From Polyangiaceae bacterium (lineage in GTDB: Bacteria > Myxococcota_A > Polyangia > Polyangiales > Polyangiaceae): a stretch of 64,000 nucleotides of DNA. This document shows, piece after piece, positions 1 through 10,400 of the stretch. Where the stretch lies: assembly GCA_025353725.1 (NCBI GenBank), contig JANXOF010000016.1, positions 124,001 through 188,000 on the forward strand. The letters are read 5' to 3'. The notes under the pieces were generated by a model. It was given only the letters and a program-made list of their open reading frames with translations, was not told the origin of the DNA and searched no databases. Position numbers and translations under genes: made by a program. Every line of letters begins with the position of its first letter. Position 1 is the stretch's first letter.

Positions 1-544
1 ACTTCTTTTTTGCCTCGAACGTTGCCAAGCGCACCACGGCGGCGCTCGACTCGGCGAGGTTCATGGTACCGGTGAGTGCGTCGTTCGTAACTTTCGCGAT
101 CAGTGTGCCAGTAAGCCCATCGTCGGTGGGGTCGCTCCGGCGAAGGGTGGCCGTAAGCACTCCGTTTTCTCTTCTCCCGTCGAGGCGTGCCGCCCCGAGT
201 GGCCCTGAATCAGAGTTCCCGGTGACTCGGCCGCTTGGATCCACGGTTAGCGTCATCGCGCCCTCTCCGAGGAATTTGTCGACGTCATTTTTGAACTTTA
301 CCGATGCCCAATCCTTCTCCGCGGGGACGTAGAGCGTGCCTACCGTCACTTCGTAGTGACCTATGTAAGTGACCACGAGGTCCTTCTCTGTTTTCGGCGC
401 GAGCGAGGTAGGCGCGGCGCCTGCTTCGGCGGCAGCATCAGGGTTCGCGCTCGGCGCTCGTTCGGAGCCGCTGCCTTCACTTTTCGGACAGCCTAAAAGT
501 GTCGTTCCGGCGACAAAGAGTACCGCACGCGTTGACTTTCTCAC
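1..544 (-). CDS. Lipoprotein, unknown function (3' end beyond window)
   Basis: The frame is open from a GTG at 542-544 to the window edge, giving at least 181 residues. The start overlaps the stop of the upstream SctQ-like gene as GTGA (541-544), and AAGGA lies about 11 bases upstream. A basic N-terminus and short hydrophobic stretch end in the lipobox LLGC (Cys19), followed by a Ser/Ala/Pro-rich linker and then a region with many short beta-prone segments. I recognise no domain. As the last visible gene of an operon that carries a type III secretion C-ring protein, it could be a pilotin or needle-complex accessory lipoprotein, but that rests on position only. Confidence 0.75.
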   Translation of the reverse strand, partial: MRKSTRAVLFVAGTTLLGCPKSEGSGSERAPSANPDAAAEAGAAPTSLAPKTEKDLVVTYIGHYEVTVGTLYVPAEKDWASVKFKNDVDKFLGEGAMTLTVDPSGRVTGNSDSGPLGAARLDGRRENGVLTATLRRSDPTDDGLTGTLIAKVTNDALTGTMNLAESSAAVVRLATFEAKKK

Positions 545-1707
545 TGCCCGCCGTCCTTCGATTCGGTTCGCGCAAGAATCCTAACGCCGTAGTCGCCGTC
601 GATTTGGACCAGCTCGCCGCGCGCAAATTCTCGTCCCGCTACTCGAAGAATGGCCGGGTCGCCGATGCGCCTGCCGAGGGACACGACGTCTCCCGTTTCG
701 AGCGAAGCCCACTCCCTCGCCGTCATCGAGACAGTACCGAGCTCGACGCGCACAACAACTGGAGCTTCTTCGAGCGCTTCGGTAGCTGTGATGGCACTTG
801 GCTCGGATGGCATCGCTTTTTCTTGGACCCAGAGGTGTGTCGCCAGGTGGCGTCGTATCACAAGCTTTTGATCGGCCGTTAGATCCGCAACGAGCCCACG
901 CTCAGAGGTAGGAGATACGAGAGCCAGCGCACCGAGGAGTGAGCCTTTGTGTTCGTGAAGTTGGAGGCCTGTAGGTAGGAACACGTCGCCAATACGTAGC
1001 GCGTTCAAGTCGGACTGCGATGCCATGGTGCTTCCGAGTACAAGCGACAACGTAAGGGTCGCGTCGTCGAGCTTCGCCAAAGCCTCCGGGGTTAGAGCGG
1101 CCGAACGCGCTCTTAGGACGAGCGCCTCGGGCACCGTGACGTGGGCTTCGAATGCGTCGCTCCCTAAAAGTACCCGAAACGAGGTTGTTGTCGCGCTGCC
1201 GTCGCCGAGCTGCAAAAGCTTTGCGACGTCTTCACCCGCGTTCGCCGCGACAACTTTTGGAACGACGTTCGCGTGCGCGCGCCGGAGGGCCGCTACGAGC
1301 ACCGCCGCGAAAGCGCCGGTCAACGCTGGGGAAGGGGCTCGCGAAGTGTCGACGATGCGCGGCGCCTTTTGACGGAGTGCCCGCGCCACCACGGCAGCAC
1401 CCAGTGCGCTTTCGACGGCCACATAGACTCGCCGCTCGCCGCCTCCCGCCTCTGCGAGCGCGAGTGTCACGCCCAATGTCGTTGGGTCGCAAACGAGAGC
1501 TTGATACGCGTGATGCCCACGCTTCGAGATGGCCACCCGCTCGGACAATAGCTCGCTGAGTACCGAAGTGAGCGTCGTGAGATCAACGAAGTCCGTGGCT
1601 ACGCGCCGTAAACGTGCCGCCGCGACGACCTCGACGCTGCGGACAGATTCGAGTGAAGCGAAGGGGAACGGTGCGATGTGCCCTTGCCGCTCGGAGTCGA
1701 CGTTCAC
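541..1707 (-). CDS. sctQ: Type III secretion C-ring protein, SctQ/FliN family (two SpoA-like domains)
   Basis: The C-terminal 70 residues match the SpoA surface-presentation domain: a VELG start, a central LETGDVVSLGR segment, then ARGELVQIDGDYGVRI. A second, more divergent SpoA-like region lies in the middle (around VTVPEALVL to DVFLPT). Length, about 388 residues, suits SctQ/YscQ rather than short FliN. In T3SS and flagella this protein forms the cytoplasmic ring under the export gate. The frame is open to an ATG at 1755, but that start would overlap the upstream methyltransferase by 52 bases and has no ribosome site; the GTG at 1705-1707 overlaps its stop as GTGA and is preferred. No other secretion gene is in the visible operon, so FliM/FliN-like proteins of another system remain possible. 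Confidence 0.8.
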   Translation of the reverse strand: MNVDSERQGHIAPFPFASLESVRSVEVVAAARLRRVATDFVDLTTLTSVLSELLSERVAISKRGHHAYQALVCDPTTLGVTLALAEAGGGERRVYVAVESALGAAVVARALRQKAPRIVDTSRAPSPALTGAFAAVLVAALRRAHANVVPKVVAANAGEDVAKLLQLGDGSATTTSFRVLLGSDAFEAHVTVPEALVLRARSAALTPEALAKLDDATLTLSLVLGSTMASQSDLNALRIGDVFLPTGLQLHEHKGSLLGALALVSPTSERGLVADLTADQKLVIRRHLATHLWVQEKAMPSEPSAITATEALEEAPVVVRVELGTVSMTAREWASLETGDVVSLGRRIGDPAILRVAGREFARGELVQIDGDYGVRILARTESKDGGQ

Positions 1708-2474
1708 GGCTTCTCGTACGCGAGCGTCCAGTGGCGATCGCTGGTCATCTGGCACGCTGACGACGGAATGCCGAGCGACGCCACGAGTGCGACGAGCTCC
1801 GGCACCGTGAGCGCCGCGCAGAGCGATGCACGGAAAAGCTCGCGTTGGTGCTCGAACGATGCGCGCCGAGTTGGGTCGGACGGGGCTACGCCGCTGTACA
1901 GAGCAACGAGGCGAGCCACCTCACCTTCGGTTTCGGGCCTGCAAAGGTCGCGAACGAAGAGCGAACCGCCCTTCGAGGTGACGCGCAGCATCTCTGCAAG
2001 TCCGTCCGACGGGGTAGGGATATGATGGATGATCGAATTGGACATTGTGGCGTGAAACGTCCCGTTCGCGAAGGGCGTCCCTTTCGCGTCCACGCGCTGC
2101 ACGGTCACGCGTTCGCCGAGTCCCGCTCGCGTGATATTGACTTGCGCCTGCGCTAACATGTGCGCCGAGAGATCAAGCGCAGTCACTCGAATGCCGCTCG
2201 CCTGCTTGCAAAGCTCGAGAGGGATGAGCGCGGTGCCGGTCCCAAAGTCGACGACGTTTGCAGGCGTGTCTCGACCAAGAGGCGACCTCCCATTGGAGGA
2301 TGCGAAAGCAAGAAAATCGGCGCAAAACTGTCGATTGACGTCGCTATGATCCATGGCGTCGTAGTCGCGAGCCTCTTCGGCGGTGTCCATGACTTCGACT
2401 TCGAGAACTCGCTGCATCATGCTCGGACTGTCGTCTGCCGCGGCGCGCCTCGCAAGGGAGAAGGGTAGCCTCAC
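1704..2474 (-). CDS. Class I SAM-dependent methyltransferase
   Basis: A Rossmann methyltransferase of about 240 residues. Motif I is VVDFGTGTALIPL, the acidic strand-2 end is ALDLS, and the post-motif HATMSNSIIHHIP followed by GGSLFVRDL fits motifs IV-V of the Methyltransf_25/11 type. The substrate is unknown. The longest frame starts at GTG 2474, but homologues of this type begin close to the MQRVLEVEVMD segment, so ATG 2420 or 2417 is a likely true start. It lies 8 bases downstream of the phosphoesterase gene and its stop overlaps the SctQ start, so the genes are probably translated together. Confidence 0.85.
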   Translation of the reverse strand: MRLPFSLARRAAADDSPSMMQRVLEVEVMDTAEEARDYDAMDHSDVNRQFCADFLAFASSNGRSPLGRDTPANVVDFGTGTALIPLELCKQASGIRVTALDLSAHMLAQAQVNITRAGLGERVTVQRVDAKGTPFANGTFHATMSNSIIHHIPTPSDGLAEMLRVTSKGGSLFVRDLCRPETEGEVARLVALYSGVAPSDPTRRASFEHQRELFRASLCAALTVPELVALVASLGIPSSACQMTSDRHWTLAYEKP

Positions 2475-2482
2475 CCTACTTT

Positions 2483-3685
2483 TTACGAGCGAACGAGTAC
2501 GATTTTGGTCACCTCCGGTGGAGCACCGATACGTGCTGGCGGTCCGGTGACGCCGAAACCGCGATTCACGTAAAGCGTGGAACTTCCGAGGTCATAGCGC
2601 CCGGCGACGTATTTCATGAGCGCGCTCACGGGTCGGAACCCTGGATTGATTTGACCGCCGTGGGTGTGACCACTCAACTGCAGCGCGATACGCCCGGCGG
2701 ATTCGTCGAAGTAGGAGGGTTGGTGCGCCAACAAGATGCGAGGCAACTGAGGAGGTAACGTCCGCGTCGCCGCTCTCAGGTCCGGACCACGAAAACCGGG
2801 AGAGCCGCCTCTGCGGCCGTGCAAGTCGTCGACCCCGATGAGAGCAAACCCCCCTCCGTCGCCCTCGCGCAGCCGAACCGAACGGTTGCTCAAGAGTTGA
2901 ACTCCAGAAGCTTGAAGGCGGCCCGCGACCTCGGCGGCGCCGGCGTAGTGGTCGTGATTGCCGAGGATGGCGAACGCGCCGTCTCGCGTGCGATAGCGAA
3001 GTAGGTACCGCGCAAGAAGGTTGGCGGCGTCGGCTTCAAAGTCGACGAGATCACCCGTTGCGACGAGCAAATCAGGCCGAATTTTTGCGACGAGCTCGAA
3101 GCCCTCCTCCAGCTCTCGTTCGCCGACGAACGCGCCTACGTGGAGGTCGGAAACCTGCGCTATCGTGTATCCCTCGAGAGCGCTTGGCCAGTCTTTCAAG
3201 CGAACGACGACCTCATCAATGGTAAACGCGTGCCTGCCGCGGACCATGCCCCAACCGAGCGTTGACGTGGTCGCGCCAAAGAGCGAAACGCCGATCGCGC
3301 GCTCGATGACTTGCCTTCGCGTAACGCCGTTGCCTTCCGCGATGCTGTCCGCGTGCTGCGTTGAAGCGGCGGCCGCGACACGCCGGATTCGGGAAACGAG
3401 AAGTCTCGCGAGCGTCATGATTCCGATGGCAAAAAGCGCAATGACGACGGCTCCGAATTCGAGCATCGTGACGGCCCCAAAACCTCGAATAAACTGTGTC
3501 GGATAGCGTCGGGCGACGAGACGCGCGAATCCGAGGAGGAGCGAGAAAAGCACCGCTGCCCCGTACATGCGACGGCGCCACGTCTTTCGCCCGACGCGCG
3601 ATAGCGTCGAGAGGAGCCAGCGCGCGCCGAGGAGGTGAACTGCGGCCCCAACGGCGAAAAAAAATACAGCTCGCAGCACCGTCAC
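2483..3685 (-). CDS. Membrane-anchored metallophosphoesterase (YkuE-like)
   Basis: The C-terminal 250 residues carry the calcineurin-like set of metal ligands in order: SDLHVG, GDLVD, GNHDHY, HQPSY and SGHTHGGQ. The N-terminal part has three or four hydrophobic segments, so the catalytic domain is attached to the inner membrane; a twin-Arg-like RR before the last segment resembles YkuE relatives. That family includes lipid A-modifying and UDP-diacylglucosamine-type phosphoesterases, but the substrate cannot be told here. The GTG start overlaps the stop of the upstream DUF3857 gene as GTGA (3682-3685). Confidence 0.88.
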   Translation of the reverse strand: MTVLRAVFFFAVGAAVHLLGARWLLSTLSRVGRKTWRRRMYGAAVLFSLLLGFARLVARRYPTQFIRGFGAVTMLEFGAVVIALFAIGIMTLARLLVSRIRRVAAAASTQHADSIAEGNGVTRRQVIERAIGVSLFGATTSTLGWGMVRGRHAFTIDEVVVRLKDWPSALEGYTIAQVSDLHVGAFVGERELEEGFELVAKIRPDLLVATGDLVDFEADAANLLARYLLRYRTRDGAFAILGNHDHYAGAAEVAGRLQASGVQLLSNRSVRLREGDGGGFALIGVDDLHGRRGGSPGFRGPDLRAATRTLPPQLPRILLAHQPSYFDESAGRIALQLSGHTHGGQINPGFRPVSALMKYVAGRYDLGSSTLYVNRGFGVTGPPARIGAPPEVTKIVLVRS

Positions 3686-6600
3686 CGTCGCCCCAGCGCG
3701 ATCTCCTTTTGCAGAAGCTGGTCGGCCTCCTGCGTGAACGACACGAAGCGCGCATAGTCCGCACCGGGCTGAACGCGGCCCGCGGGGAGATCTACGACGC
3801 GATGAAGAAAAATTGTATGCCCCTCGACCGCATCGGACACGACCACCGAGCGTTCGCCGTCACGAAGCTCGCCGCCAGGAAGAGCGGTAGGAAGTTGCAT
3901 CCCTTCAGGCGTGAGAATCCGGAACTTGACCTCGACGTGCGACGACGACGCCAGGAGGAGAGGAGTCTGCCTTGTCGCGAGTGACGCAGCCTGCGCGATG
4001 TTCACGGGAAACAACGCCTTGAGTACGACGTTATCGCCGACTCGCTTGGCGATCTGCGGGACATCCGCGCGGATGCGAAGAACGAGCGGTGACGCGAGAT
4101 CTTCCGCATTTTCGACCTTGAGTTCACGAAGCCTAGCGCCGGGAAGGTTTGCCGTGAGGAGCCGAGTCTCGACGAACTCGCTTCGCTTCGATTCGGGCAC
4201 TCGATCAAACACGGCGCGTAGGCCGATGCCCATGCGACCGACGTAGCTTTGGGTGATCTCCACGGAGGCTGAGCCGTCATCCTTCAGTGCGGCTTTGCCT
4301 TCGAGTAGCACGCCATCGGCGGCTCCCAGCGTCGGCGATGTGTCTCGCGGAGTGCCTGAAATAAGACGAATCGCGGGCTGACCGCGCAACTCGGCAGGCA
4401 CGTAGCCGAAAGGCGCAAACTTGTCGCGAACGACCAACCAGCGCGGTCCGACATCGGTGGTGAGGCGCGCGACGACGTTGTCGTACGTCTCGACCTCACT
4501 CATTTTGCCGGCAGGCGGCATGGCGATTCGACTCTTGACGAGCGCGAGCTCGTTCGGAATTCCGAGCAGCCGAACAAGATACATGAATGCGGCTTGACGC
4601 GACCCTGCGCGACCCGTGATGGCGCGTCGGCCGTCGTTTTCGGGCGCCTCTTGGAGAGCGTCTCCGACCCAGCGATAGAGCGCGCGTGCTCGCTCATCGC
4701 TCTTTTGAGGCGGAATGCGACCGACGATGTCACGCGCCACGTTCCGCAAGCGCGGATCAAGCGGCGTTTCCTCCGTTGCTGCATCGACGTAGCGAACAAG
4801 CGTGTCCTCGAGGTCAACACCCCATCCGACCCGCACGCTCGGAAGGAACTCGCGCGGGTTCGGGCTGTCCGGTTCTTCCACCGCGGGGGGGCTTTCGTCG
4901 ACCCGCCACCGACGCTCGATGAAGGTGCCTTTTGCTGTTTTAAGCGGGGGTGGAATCGTACCGACGGTCTCGATGTCGACGTTCCGATCGTTCGGCGTCA
5001 GCAAGACAAATTCGCTTCGCCAATAGCCCTTATCGGCCTCTCGGAAGAACCAGTGCGGGCCGCGGTAACGCTTTCCTTTCGAGCCCTCGCTCGCAGTGGC
5101 CGTGATGTGCTCAATCTCGATGTAATCTCCTACAGCGAGGTGAGGCATCGTGAGCGTCGCTTTGCCCGCGACGGGCTCGGGTTCCAAGATTGAGCCATCC
5201 GGTTTGATGACGCGCAGATTGAGCACAAGACCCCCGGGGGGCTGTTGTTCGGCCTCCTTGCCGACAGCTTCTTGCGATTGGATACGCAGAATTTCGTGCT
5301 CGAGCATTTCGCTCGAACCGTCGGGGTGCACCCACGTCGCGGCGAAGTCCACGATTCGCGCGGCGTTTCCATCCATGTGCTTTTTGGTCTTTTTCTCCCA
5401 GGCCTCGAACTCTTTGATGACTTTGCGCCCGTCGGTTCGGTACGGCTCGAGCAAGCTCGCACCCTCGATAAGCTCGACGGCCTCTCGGATTTCTACGCCC
5501 TTCGAGCCCGCTTGCAACGCTTCGGCGAGCGCGCGCCTTAGGGCGCCCGTGTCTCCTTTCGCGTACGCGTGATCGGCGAGGCGAAGGCGTGTACCGGCAT
5601 CAAACGGGTTTTTCGCGAGCGTCTTTTGGAGCTGTTCAACGGCGGCGCTCGTGTCGCCGGAGCGCGCGAGCACGTCGGCGATACGAGAGGCTATCTCCTT
5701 CCGATCAGGCCGCCGCTTTTCCAATCTCCGAAGCTCAGTTACGGCGAGCTTCCAGTCGCGCCGCGCGAGAGCGCGATCGAGATCCAATTCGGAATCTGGG
5801 TCTAGTTTTTTGAGGCGATCGGCGACGGCGTCGGCCTCTTTGAGAGCTCCGTCTTCTTCGAGTGAAGCGACGTAAAGTGCCATCGCGTCGCGATCATCGG
5901 GAAATCGCGTGGCAAGGTCTTTGACGACGCGCATCCGTTCGGCGCGCCATCCGAGCTTCCCGTAGACACGGGCAAGCTGTTCGGTAATTTCGGGAACGTT
6001 CGGAACGTCGGCGGCAATCTTTCGTAACGGGTCGACGGCCTCGACGAAGCCCCTCTGTTCGGCGTCGTCGAGCACGAGCCAGGCACGCGGATACCAAAGC
6101 TTCGGGTCGGCCTTGGTGGTCCGTGTGTAAAGCTCTTTCTCCGTTGTCCGTCTCGTTTGCTCCGTGTAAGCGACGTCGGAATGAGCGAATTGAGCTGCAA
6201 GCAGGAGCGCCACGGGGGCCGCATCGGCTGGCGCAACGAGCGGCTGTATCATGACCGCCGCCACGTCATTTAGGCCGTCAAGGCTCGCCGCGTGGGCCGC
6301 AAGCATGGTCGCGAGCGGCGTGCTGGTTGTGGGTCGGTCTTTCGCGAGTGCGTCGACCTGCGCGTCGATGGGGTTGGGGTTCGCAAGTACTTGGGGACGA
6401 GACAACCCGTAAGGCTTGCGGGCGTCGGTATCCGTTTCGAGGTGAGCGGATGAGCCTTCGAGATCAAGCAACCGAATCGAACCCACATCGGCGAGGACGC
6501 GTCCGACGACGCGATGACGGCCCTTCGGAATGCGAACGGCGGATCCGAAACGCTGCCATACGCCCCACTGGCGTAGGTCACGCTCGAGTACGAGCACGTC

Positions 6601-7482
6601 GTCGACCCACACCGCGAGCGACCCTTGAACGGCGATCAGCAAATCGCGCTCGGCGGGGACGTCAAAGAACGTCTCGACGTAAAAGACGCCGTCTTCTGTC
6701 TTTTCCGTGCTCGCGGTGAGGCAACGGTGGCGTTCCGTTTTGAGCACATGAGCAACAGTCCCGCGCGAGGGATCTTCCGGCCACGAGGGTGGCCAAGGCG
6801 CTCGCTCCGCCGCAAAAGAGCGCCGCCGATCGCTCGGCGCGTTTCGACCAAACGGGCCTGCGACGCGAATGTTTTTCGAACAACCCATCCGCGACGTCAC
6901 GAGGGCATCGAAGGCGTCACCCGTCACTTCTGCCTTGTCGAGCGCCTCGGCCGTGGACCATTCGTGAAGCTCGGCGAGTGCCCGCCACCCCACATTGCCT
7001 GGAGCCTCGACAACAGGCACGAGCGAGCCTTTGGACTGCTGCCAGACGTTGGCGACGCTGCTGCGGAGACCCACGAGATGGTGTACCGCGAGCCAGGCCG
7101 CCAACGGTGCGGCCGAATCTTTGCTCGCTTTCGCAGCCGCGATAGCGGCCACGTACTGCATCGCGGCCTTCCGTGGCTCCCCGTGGGCTTCGTCGTACAT
7201 CGCACCGCCGAGGGATGCGTAAAGCCCCTTTTCCCCCGCGCGCTCGAGCTGCGCGCGCGCCTCCTCCGCGCCCTTCGCCGTGCCCCCGGGCGCGACCATC
7301 TCGTCGAGAAGCCAACGTCCAACGGTTTCGCCGTCAGACGAGCCTTTTGCGTTCGCGCGTAAGCGCTTCAGGTCGATCGGGGTATTCGCAGTTCGTGGTC
7401 CCGCGCAGGCGACGGCTGACACAAACGAGGCAAACGAAAGAGCGAGAACGGCAAGAAAGGGACGCATTTGCGATCGACTCAT
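3682..7482 (-). CDS. TPR/DUF3857 lipoprotein with degenerate transglutaminase-like domain
   Basis: A 1266-residue exported protein. The N-terminus ends in lipobox AVAC (Cys26). TPR-like helices fill about residues 430-700, then DUF3857 (about 730-930), then a transglutaminase-like fold. In the neighbouring paralogue the triad is Cys-His-Asp; here the Cys position is Ser961 (GRAGSRQA) and the His position is Asn1002 (TYDNVV), and the LDGT motif is absent, so it is probably not catalytic. Its ATG overlaps the paralogue's stop as ATGA, so the pair is translationally coupled. DUF3857/transglutaminase proteins are periplasmic and poorly characterised; a scaffold or binding role is the likely fate of the degenerate copy. 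Confidence 0.85.
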   Translation of the reverse strand: MSRSQMRPFLAVLALSFASFVSAVACAGPRTANTPIDLKRLRANAKGSSDGETVGRWLLDEMVAPGGTAKGAEEARAQLERAGEKGLYASLGGAMYDEAHGEPRKAAMQYVAAIAAAKASKDSAAPLAAWLAVHHLVGLRSSVANVWQQSKGSLVPVVEAPGNVGWRALAELHEWSTAEALDKAEVTGDAFDALVTSRMGCSKNIRVAGPFGRNAPSDRRRSFAAERAPWPPSWPEDPSRGTVAHVLKTERHRCLTASTEKTEDGVFYVETFFDVPAERDLLIAVQGSLAVWVDDVLVLERDLRQWGVWQRFGSAVRIPKGRHRVVGRVLADVGSIRLLDLEGSSAHLETDTDARKPYGLSRPQVLANPNPIDAQVDALAKDRPTTSTPLATMLAAHAASLDGLNDVAAVMIQPLVAPADAAPVALLLAAQFAHSDVAYTEQTRRTTEKELYTRTTKADPKLWYPRAWLVLDDAEQRGFVEAVDPLRKIAADVPNVPEITEQLARVYGKLGWRAERMRVVKDLATRFPDDRDAMALYVASLEEDGALKEADAVADRLKKLDPDSELDLDRALARRDWKLAVTELRRLEKRRPDRKEIASRIADVLARSGDTSAAVEQLQKTLAKNPFDAGTRLRLADHAYAKGDTGALRRALAEALQAGSKGVEIREAVELIEGASLLEPYRTDGRKVIKEFEAWEKKTKKHMDGNAARIVDFAATWVHPDGSSEMLEHEILRIQSQEAVGKEAEQQPPGGLVLNLRVIKPDGSILEPEPVAGKATLTMPHLAVGDYIEIEHITATASEGSKGKRYRGPHWFFREADKGYWRSEFVLLTPNDRNVDIETVGTIPPPLKTAKGTFIERRWRVDESPPAVEEPDSPNPREFLPSVRVGWGVDLEDTLVRYVDAATEETPLDPRLRNVARDIVGRIPPQKSDERARALYRWVGDALQEAPENDGRRAITGRAGSRQAAFMYLVRLLGIPNELALVKSRIAMPPAGKMSEVETYDNVVARLTTDVGPRWLVVRDKFAPFGYVPAELRGQPAIRLISGTPRDTSPTLGAADGVLLEGKAALKDDGSASVEITQSYVGRMGIGLRAVFDRVPESKRSEFVETRLLTANLPGARLRELKVENAEDLASPLVLRIRADVPQIAKRVGDNVVLKALFPVNIAQAASLATRQTPLLLASSSHVEVKFRILTPEGMQLPTALPGGELRDGERSVVVSDAVEGHTIFLHRVVDLPAGRVQPGADYARFVSFTQEADQLLQKEIALGRR

Positions 7483-10400
7483 GGGCTCCCCGCGCCGCCC
7501 GCCCGCAACGTATAGGTCAGCGATTGACCAAGCTCGCGATCCGCCTGCTCACAAAAGGCGCGAAACGCTGGATATTCCCGAACCGAAACGCGCGACTTCG
7601 TGACGGTCACGGTGGTTTTCACGCGTGCCGTATCGCCTAATGTTTCGACGTCGATCTTGTAGGCGCCAAAGGGGGATTTTCCTTCGGCGGTGTGTGGAGA
7701 CGCTGTCACCTTGGCGCCCTTAGGTAGCTTCACGACGGTTTCGTTCTCCTGCGTCCCGAGGTTAAAAATGCGCATCTCGCGGCGCCGCGACGAAAGCGGC
7801 GTCCACGAGCGCACCATGTGCTCTTTCGCGCCGACCGCGACGGTCCACGACTCTCCGTCTTTGCGCGCGTACGCCTGCGCGCGACCGCTCGCTCGGAGCT
7901 GTACTTTTTGTTCGACGTCTTCGAGATCATTTGAGGTGACCTTGCTTATCTCAACGCCCGGCATCTCCGACGCGAGGTCCTCTTGGAGCCGCTGCGTTTG
8001 CGTGGCTGTGGCGTGGTAACGCGCGCGCCACGCACTGGCCGAGGCGCCGCTCACGTCGACGTGCACATCGATCCCCGCACTGCCGTCGGCTCCGACGGTG
8101 GCCTCGAGCTGTTTGCGTGCAACGCTGTCCTCCGCGGTCGGCTCGGGGAGGTGGACAAGCTTCGGTTTTCCCTCGTTGATCTGGAGTGCGAGCGCGCCGT
8201 GATCCATCGGTGGGAGTTCGTTCGACCCGGTCCATTCAGCCGTCCCGTCGAGGTAGAGGTTCATCGACGAGACGTACGCTATCGCGTGGTCGAACGGCGC
8301 GAGACTGGCAGGTTCCGTCTCGAAATCACCGCGCATTCCCGTGCGCAAAATAACGATCGTGGCTTGGATTCCAGCCTCTTTGAGCATCGTGACGATGAGC
8401 GTCGCCTTGTCTTTGCAGTCGCCGAAGCCGCGGGCAAAAATCTGCGCACAGCGGTACGGCTTGAACCCGTGAATGCCAAATTCGAGCGCCACATAACGCG
8501 TTCGCTGCACGACGAAGTCGTAAATAGCACGCACCTTTGCTTTGTCGTCGGTCATTCCCTTGGTTAACTCGAGGACACGCCTTCGAACCTCGTCGTCAGC
8601 GGTGAACTGATCACGCACGAGACCCCAGTACCAACGCCCCATGTCGTCCCAACTCTTGTACGTCGATACGTGCACGTGACCGAGCGATTCCGTCATCGGC
8701 GGCATCATCGGCTCCACGTCCAGCGGGGTAACGTTCTCCGCCGTAAAGTGCCAAATCTTCGTGTCGCCCTTTTCGATGGCAGACTGCACGAGGCCAGCCA
8801 CGTTCGGCTTGTTGAAATAAAACTGCCTCGACTTGGGTGTAATGAGCACGTATTCCGATCGAGCGATGAACTCGGCAGACTGCATGTAAACGACCTCCCC
8901 GAAGTAGTCGGCGAAAGCGTTGCGCGCCGTAACATCTTCGACGCGGTACTGCAGTTCGACCACGTCGCCTGGGTCGAGCCTTGGAAAGTGTACGTAAAAA
9001 GCGCGCGCGCTCGAGTACATGGCCATGCCGGGGTTATCGGTTGGCCCCTCGCCGCTCTCAATCGCCTCTACGACAGACCCGCTCTTCTTGTAGATTTTCG
9101 CGCCGCGGAGTTGCACGGTCTCGTTGTCGGCCTCGAAAGAAAAGGCGTATTCGCGTCCCTCCGCCGCCGCCGTGTCCGAAAGCGGTTGAAACACGATTTG
9201 GTGGAATCGGCTCGCGAGGCCATTGGGAAACACGGTCGTGACTTGCAAGTCTACGAGTGTTCGGCGGTTCTGCCCCTTGGCAGGCAACTCTCGAAGCTTG
9301 AGAAACTCGGAAGCCGGTCGCGCATAGGCCTCGTCGGCGCGCGCGCGACTGGGCTCCGTATGAGCGACATATTCGCGAACGTCTTTCTCTTGCGGGCGGA
9401 GTTCGAGCACGCGTCGCAGGAGCCGCAGCTGCTCGTCGGTTTGGCCGCCTAGCGCGTAGACGTCGGCGAGGCTTCGGAGCGTCGTGACATCGTCAGGAGC
9501 AAGCTCCAGGGCACGCCGATGCATGGCGATGGCCTTCGCGCGCTCACCGAGACCGATGTAGGTGTGAGCTGCCGCCGCGAGGGCCCGTCCGCTATCCGGG
9601 TTTGTGTCGACGAGCCTTTCGACCCAGCGCGAGGCCGCGTCAGCGTCACGTCGCGCGAGTGCGAGCTCGATGCGTTCGGCCATGACCGTGGTGTCGTCGA
9701 AGCGGAGTTGCGCGTAACGGCTTGTGAGCTCGCTTGCTTCGGTGGTGCGTTCGAGCTCTCGCAAGGCCGCCGCCGTGGCTCTCAAAAGCGCGACCGATCG
9801 CGGACGTCGCGCCAGCGTGGCCTCGAGTGAGGTCAACGCCGTCTCACGAAGTCCGGCTTCTGCGTACAGCTCAACGCGCGCCAGGTTCGCGGGAATGTTA
9901 TCCGGATCGAGCGCGAGGACTTTGTCGTAAAAAGGAATCGCATCGCGCCAGTTGGCGCCGCCGCGGGCATGGCCTGCGCGGGCGAGGAGCGTGTCGATTC
10001 GGTCCTCGCGGGAAGCCCCTCGCGAGGCGAGGTCTTCGGCGCGTTCAATCCACAAAGCGCGCTGATTTCGGTTTTCTGCGAGATCGCCCGCGAGCAGCGC
10101 CCGGGGAATCGTCCGAGCTTTTTCGGCGGCGCGTCGCGCAAGATCACGCGCGCGGTTTTCGCTCGGATCGCCCGATTGTGTGAGCACGAGGTACCGTGCG
10201 TAAGCTTCGGTCGCCGCGACGTCGTCTTTTGCAACCAGTCGCTCGAAGGCCGCGATAGGGCCTGAAACCACGGGTGCGGCCGGTTTCTCTCCCTTGCGGA
10301 ACCGAACCGCGGCGGCCTCTTTCGAGTGCGCAGGCGACGCGTCCGATTCGATCGTGAGATCTGGCGCGCCGCTCGGATCGGCGAGACGAAGCGCGAACAT